Shown here: positions 61,978-64,000 of the stretch, piece after piece
Layout of the letters: each line of letters begins with the position of its first letter
Numbering within the stretch: the first letter of the stretch is position 1
Source of the DNA: Deinococcus aestuarii
Lineage (GTDB): Bacteria; Deinococcota; Deinococci; Deinococcales; Deinococcaceae
Assembly: GCF_018863415.1 (NCBI RefSeq)
Contig: NZ_JAHKSN010000010.1
Coordinates: 62,001 to 126,000, forward strand
Direction of reading: 5' to 3'
Length of the DNA stretch: 64,000 bases
Position numbers and translations under genes: made by a program
Notes under the pieces: generated by a model
Seen by the model: the letters and a program-made list of their open reading frames with translations, nothing else
Databases searched by the model: none
What the model was told of the DNA's origin: nothing

Positions 61978-62727
61978 GTGATCGTCAAATACGGCGGCAA
62001 CGCCATGAAAAGTGTCGAGCTTCGCCGCGCCGTCGCCGGGGAGATCGCCGCGCTGCGGGCCACGTACCCCGTCGTGGTCGTTCACGGGGGCGGGCCCGTG
62101 ATCGAGCGTGAACTCGCGGCGCGGGGCGTGGCGAGCGAGTTCCGGGGCGGCCTGCGGGTGACCTCCCCGGAGGCGATGGAGATCGTCGAGATGGCCCTGT
62201 GCCAGCTCAACAAGGGGCTCAGCCAGGAGGTCGGCTCGGCGGTCGGCCTGATGGGACGCGACAGCGAGCTCCTGCGCGCCGAGGTCCTCGACCCCGCCCT
62301 GGGCCGGGTGGGGCGGGTGACGGGCGTGAACGCGGGGCTGCTGCGGACCCTGCTCGGCGCGGGGATCACCCCCGTCGTGGGCTGCGTGGCGGTCGGTCCG
62401 GACGGAGGCGCCCTGAACGTGAACGCCGACACCGCCGCCGGGGCGGTCGCGGGGGCGCTCGGCGAGGGCATCGTCTTCCTGACGGACGTGGAGGGCGTCT
62501 ACCGCGCCTACCCCGATCCTTCCAGCCTCGCCCCCCACCTCACCCGCGCGGAGGTGGAGGGCGGGATCGGGGCGGGCTGGATCGCGGGCGGCATGATTCC
62601 TAAAGTCCGCGCCGCTCTCGATGCCCTCCAGGCCGGGTCCCCCCACGCCGTGATCGCCAGCGGGATGACGGCGGGCGTCCTCGCGGCGGCGGCGCGGGGG
62701 GAGGCGGGGACGCGGATCACGCCCTGA
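61978..62727 (+). CDS. argB: Acetylglutamate (or LysW-type) kinase
   Basis: An amino-acid kinase of arginine synthesis, 249 residues. It shows V-K-Y-G-G-N-A at the N-terminus, [16 protein letters not shown] and L-T-D-V-E-G-V-Y, then G-G-M-I-P-K. The protein starts right at the first strand with no N-terminal extension, as in non-hexameric ArgB and the LysZ/ArgB enzymes that work on LysW-bound substrates in Thermus and Deinococcus. Which substrate form is used cannot be read here. Confidence 0.94.
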   Translation: MIVKYGGNAMKSVELRRAVAGEIAALRATYPVVVVHGGGPVIERELAARGVASEFRGGLRVTSPEAMEIVEMALCQLNKGLSQEVGSAVGLMGRDSELLRAEVLDPALGRVGRVTGVNAGLLRTLLGAGITPVVGCVAVGPDGGALNVNADTAAGAVAGALGEGIVFLTDVEGVYRAYPDPSSLAPHLTRAEVEGGIGAGWIAGGMIPKVRAALDALQAGSPHAVIASGMTAGVLAAAARGEAGTRITP

Positions 62728-62767
62728 CGGTGAGCAGAGGGCCGGGAGCCTTCCGCCTCCTGCCCCC

Positions 62768-63340
62768 TCACCGCGTCACGCTGAAGACCAACGTGTCCCG
62801 CAGTTGCCCCGGGTCGTCTGCCGCCACCGCGTCGTTCACGAGGGTGGCGTCGAGGGTGTAGCCCAGGGCGCGGGGGATGCGGGCGCTGCGGTCGTTGCGG
62901 GCGTCCGCACGAATCTCGATGCGGCGAAAGCCCAGGCCCCCCTCCCCCGGGGGGCGCAGGCCGAGGTCGGTCAGCGCCCGCGCCACCTCGGTCGCGTAAC
63001 CCCGCCCGGCGTGCGCGGTGGAGATCCAGTACCCGATCTCGCCCTTCGGGACCCGCCAGTCGAGCGCGTGGTAGCCGCTGCTGCCCACGAGTTCGGTGCC
63101 CTCCGCGTTCCAGACGTGGTAGCGCAGGTTCTCGCGTGTCTCGAAGCGCACGGCGACCTCCCGCAGGTTCTCCACCGTGCCGGGGAGGTCGGGCGGTTCC
63201 TGGGCCCAGACCATCCACCGCCGCAACTCGGGCAGCGAAGTCTGGACGGCGGCGTGGAGGGCCGGGGCGTCCTCGGGACTGGGGGCGCGCAGCAGGAGGC
63301 GGGGCGTGCGGACCTCGGTGGGGACGGCGGGCAGGGTCAT
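62768..63340 (-). CDS. RimJ/RimL-type GNAT acetyltransferase
   Basis: A 190-residue acetyltransferase of the ribosomal-protein-acetylating type. R-T-P-R-L-L-L-R starts the fold, K-G-E-I-G-Y-W-I-S and [10 protein letters not shown] form the CoA loop, and [16 protein letters not shown] ends it. In this last motif Ile-Pro-Arg replaces the usual V-A-E/K. TACAGT lies 7 nt before the ATG. The target is unknown. Confidence 0.93.
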   Translation of the reverse strand: MTLPAVPTEVRTPRLLLRAPSPEDAPALHAAVQTSLPELRRWMVWAQEPPDLPGTVENLREVAVRFETRENLRYHVWNAEGTELVGSSGYHALDWRVPKGEIGYWISTAHAGRGYATEVARALTDLGLRPPGEGGLGFRRIEIRADARNDRSARIPRALGYTLDATLVNDAVAADDPGQLRDTLVFSVTR

Positions 63341-63347
63341 GCGGGCG

Positions 63348-63353
63348 ACTGTA
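63348..63353 (-). promoter_or_regulatory. -10 element of the RimJ/RimL-type gene
   Basis: TACAGT on the minus strand, 7 nt before ATG 63340. Confidence 0.45.
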
Positions 63354-63368
63354 GCGGACGGGGGCGGG

Positions 63369-64000
<632 letters not shown>

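Overview
The window is GC-rich (about 70 percent by eye), gene-dense bacterial DNA that reads as a Deinococcus chromosome. The order crtO, Nudix, cruF matches the known D. radiodurans carotenoid locus. At least twenty genes carry a TANNNT -10 element only 5-8 nt before the start codon, the leaderless-mRNA style known for Deinococcus. No insertion sequence, CRISPR array, rRNA or canonical tRNA was found. I see 71 protein genes (two cut by the window edges), two candidate leader peptides, one probable pseudogene and one strong structured-RNA candidate.

Layout. 1-1810: two permeases of a peptide ABC importer. 1956-6671 (minus): tetrapyrrole genes (SUMT-HemD fusion, precorrin-2 dehydrogenase, HemA) followed by ygfZ and a membrane protein. 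6781-14565 (minus): a seven-gene carotenoid operon (crtO, Nudix, cruF, acyltransferase, glycosyltransferase, CrtI/CrtD-type desaturase, P450) with mostly 4-nt stop/start overlaps, then a lipoprotein and a terminator. 14719-15725: a divergent XRE regulator plus membrane protein behind a palindrome. 15753-19701: GNAT, SnoaL-like protein, a lineage-specific 430-residue protein, two tiny acidic proteins and a receiver/roadblock protein. 20002-24230: sucA-sucB. 24296-27476: metalloprotease-like protein, pyrE, small HTH protein, RNase H-like protein, UPF0173 hydrolase.

27597-31962: cdaA-cdaR (c-di-AMP synthesis and its regulator), then yqeK, an LCP cell-wall ligase and rsfS, overlapping end to end. 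32061-36366: PhoB/PhoR-like pair, a Thr/Asp-repeat surface protein, a PRC-barrel stress protein and phoU. 36419-38217: a decayed gene and a GH1 glycosidase. 38263-38450: a promoter, a tRNA-like RNA with an oversized arm, and an intrinsic terminator; this is the most unusual object here. 38466-42171: a heterodimeric ABC exporter.

42234-51726: kinase-like protein, peroxiredoxin, acyl-ACP desaturase, ChrA, hisC/tetR, two paralogous lipoproteins around an aspartyl-protease-like gene, an SRPBCC protein and a third acidic small protein. 51862-64000: EamA exporter coupled to a fused ATPase-permease ABC importer, Nudix-SDR pair, YbaY-like protein, asparaginase, hemC, CNNM transporter, DinB, dus, two GNATs, argB and partial purK. 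Heme supply (hemA, hemD, hemC), carotenoids, redox proteins and second-messenger genes fit an aerobic, stress-resistant, pigmented bacterium; that link is an inference.
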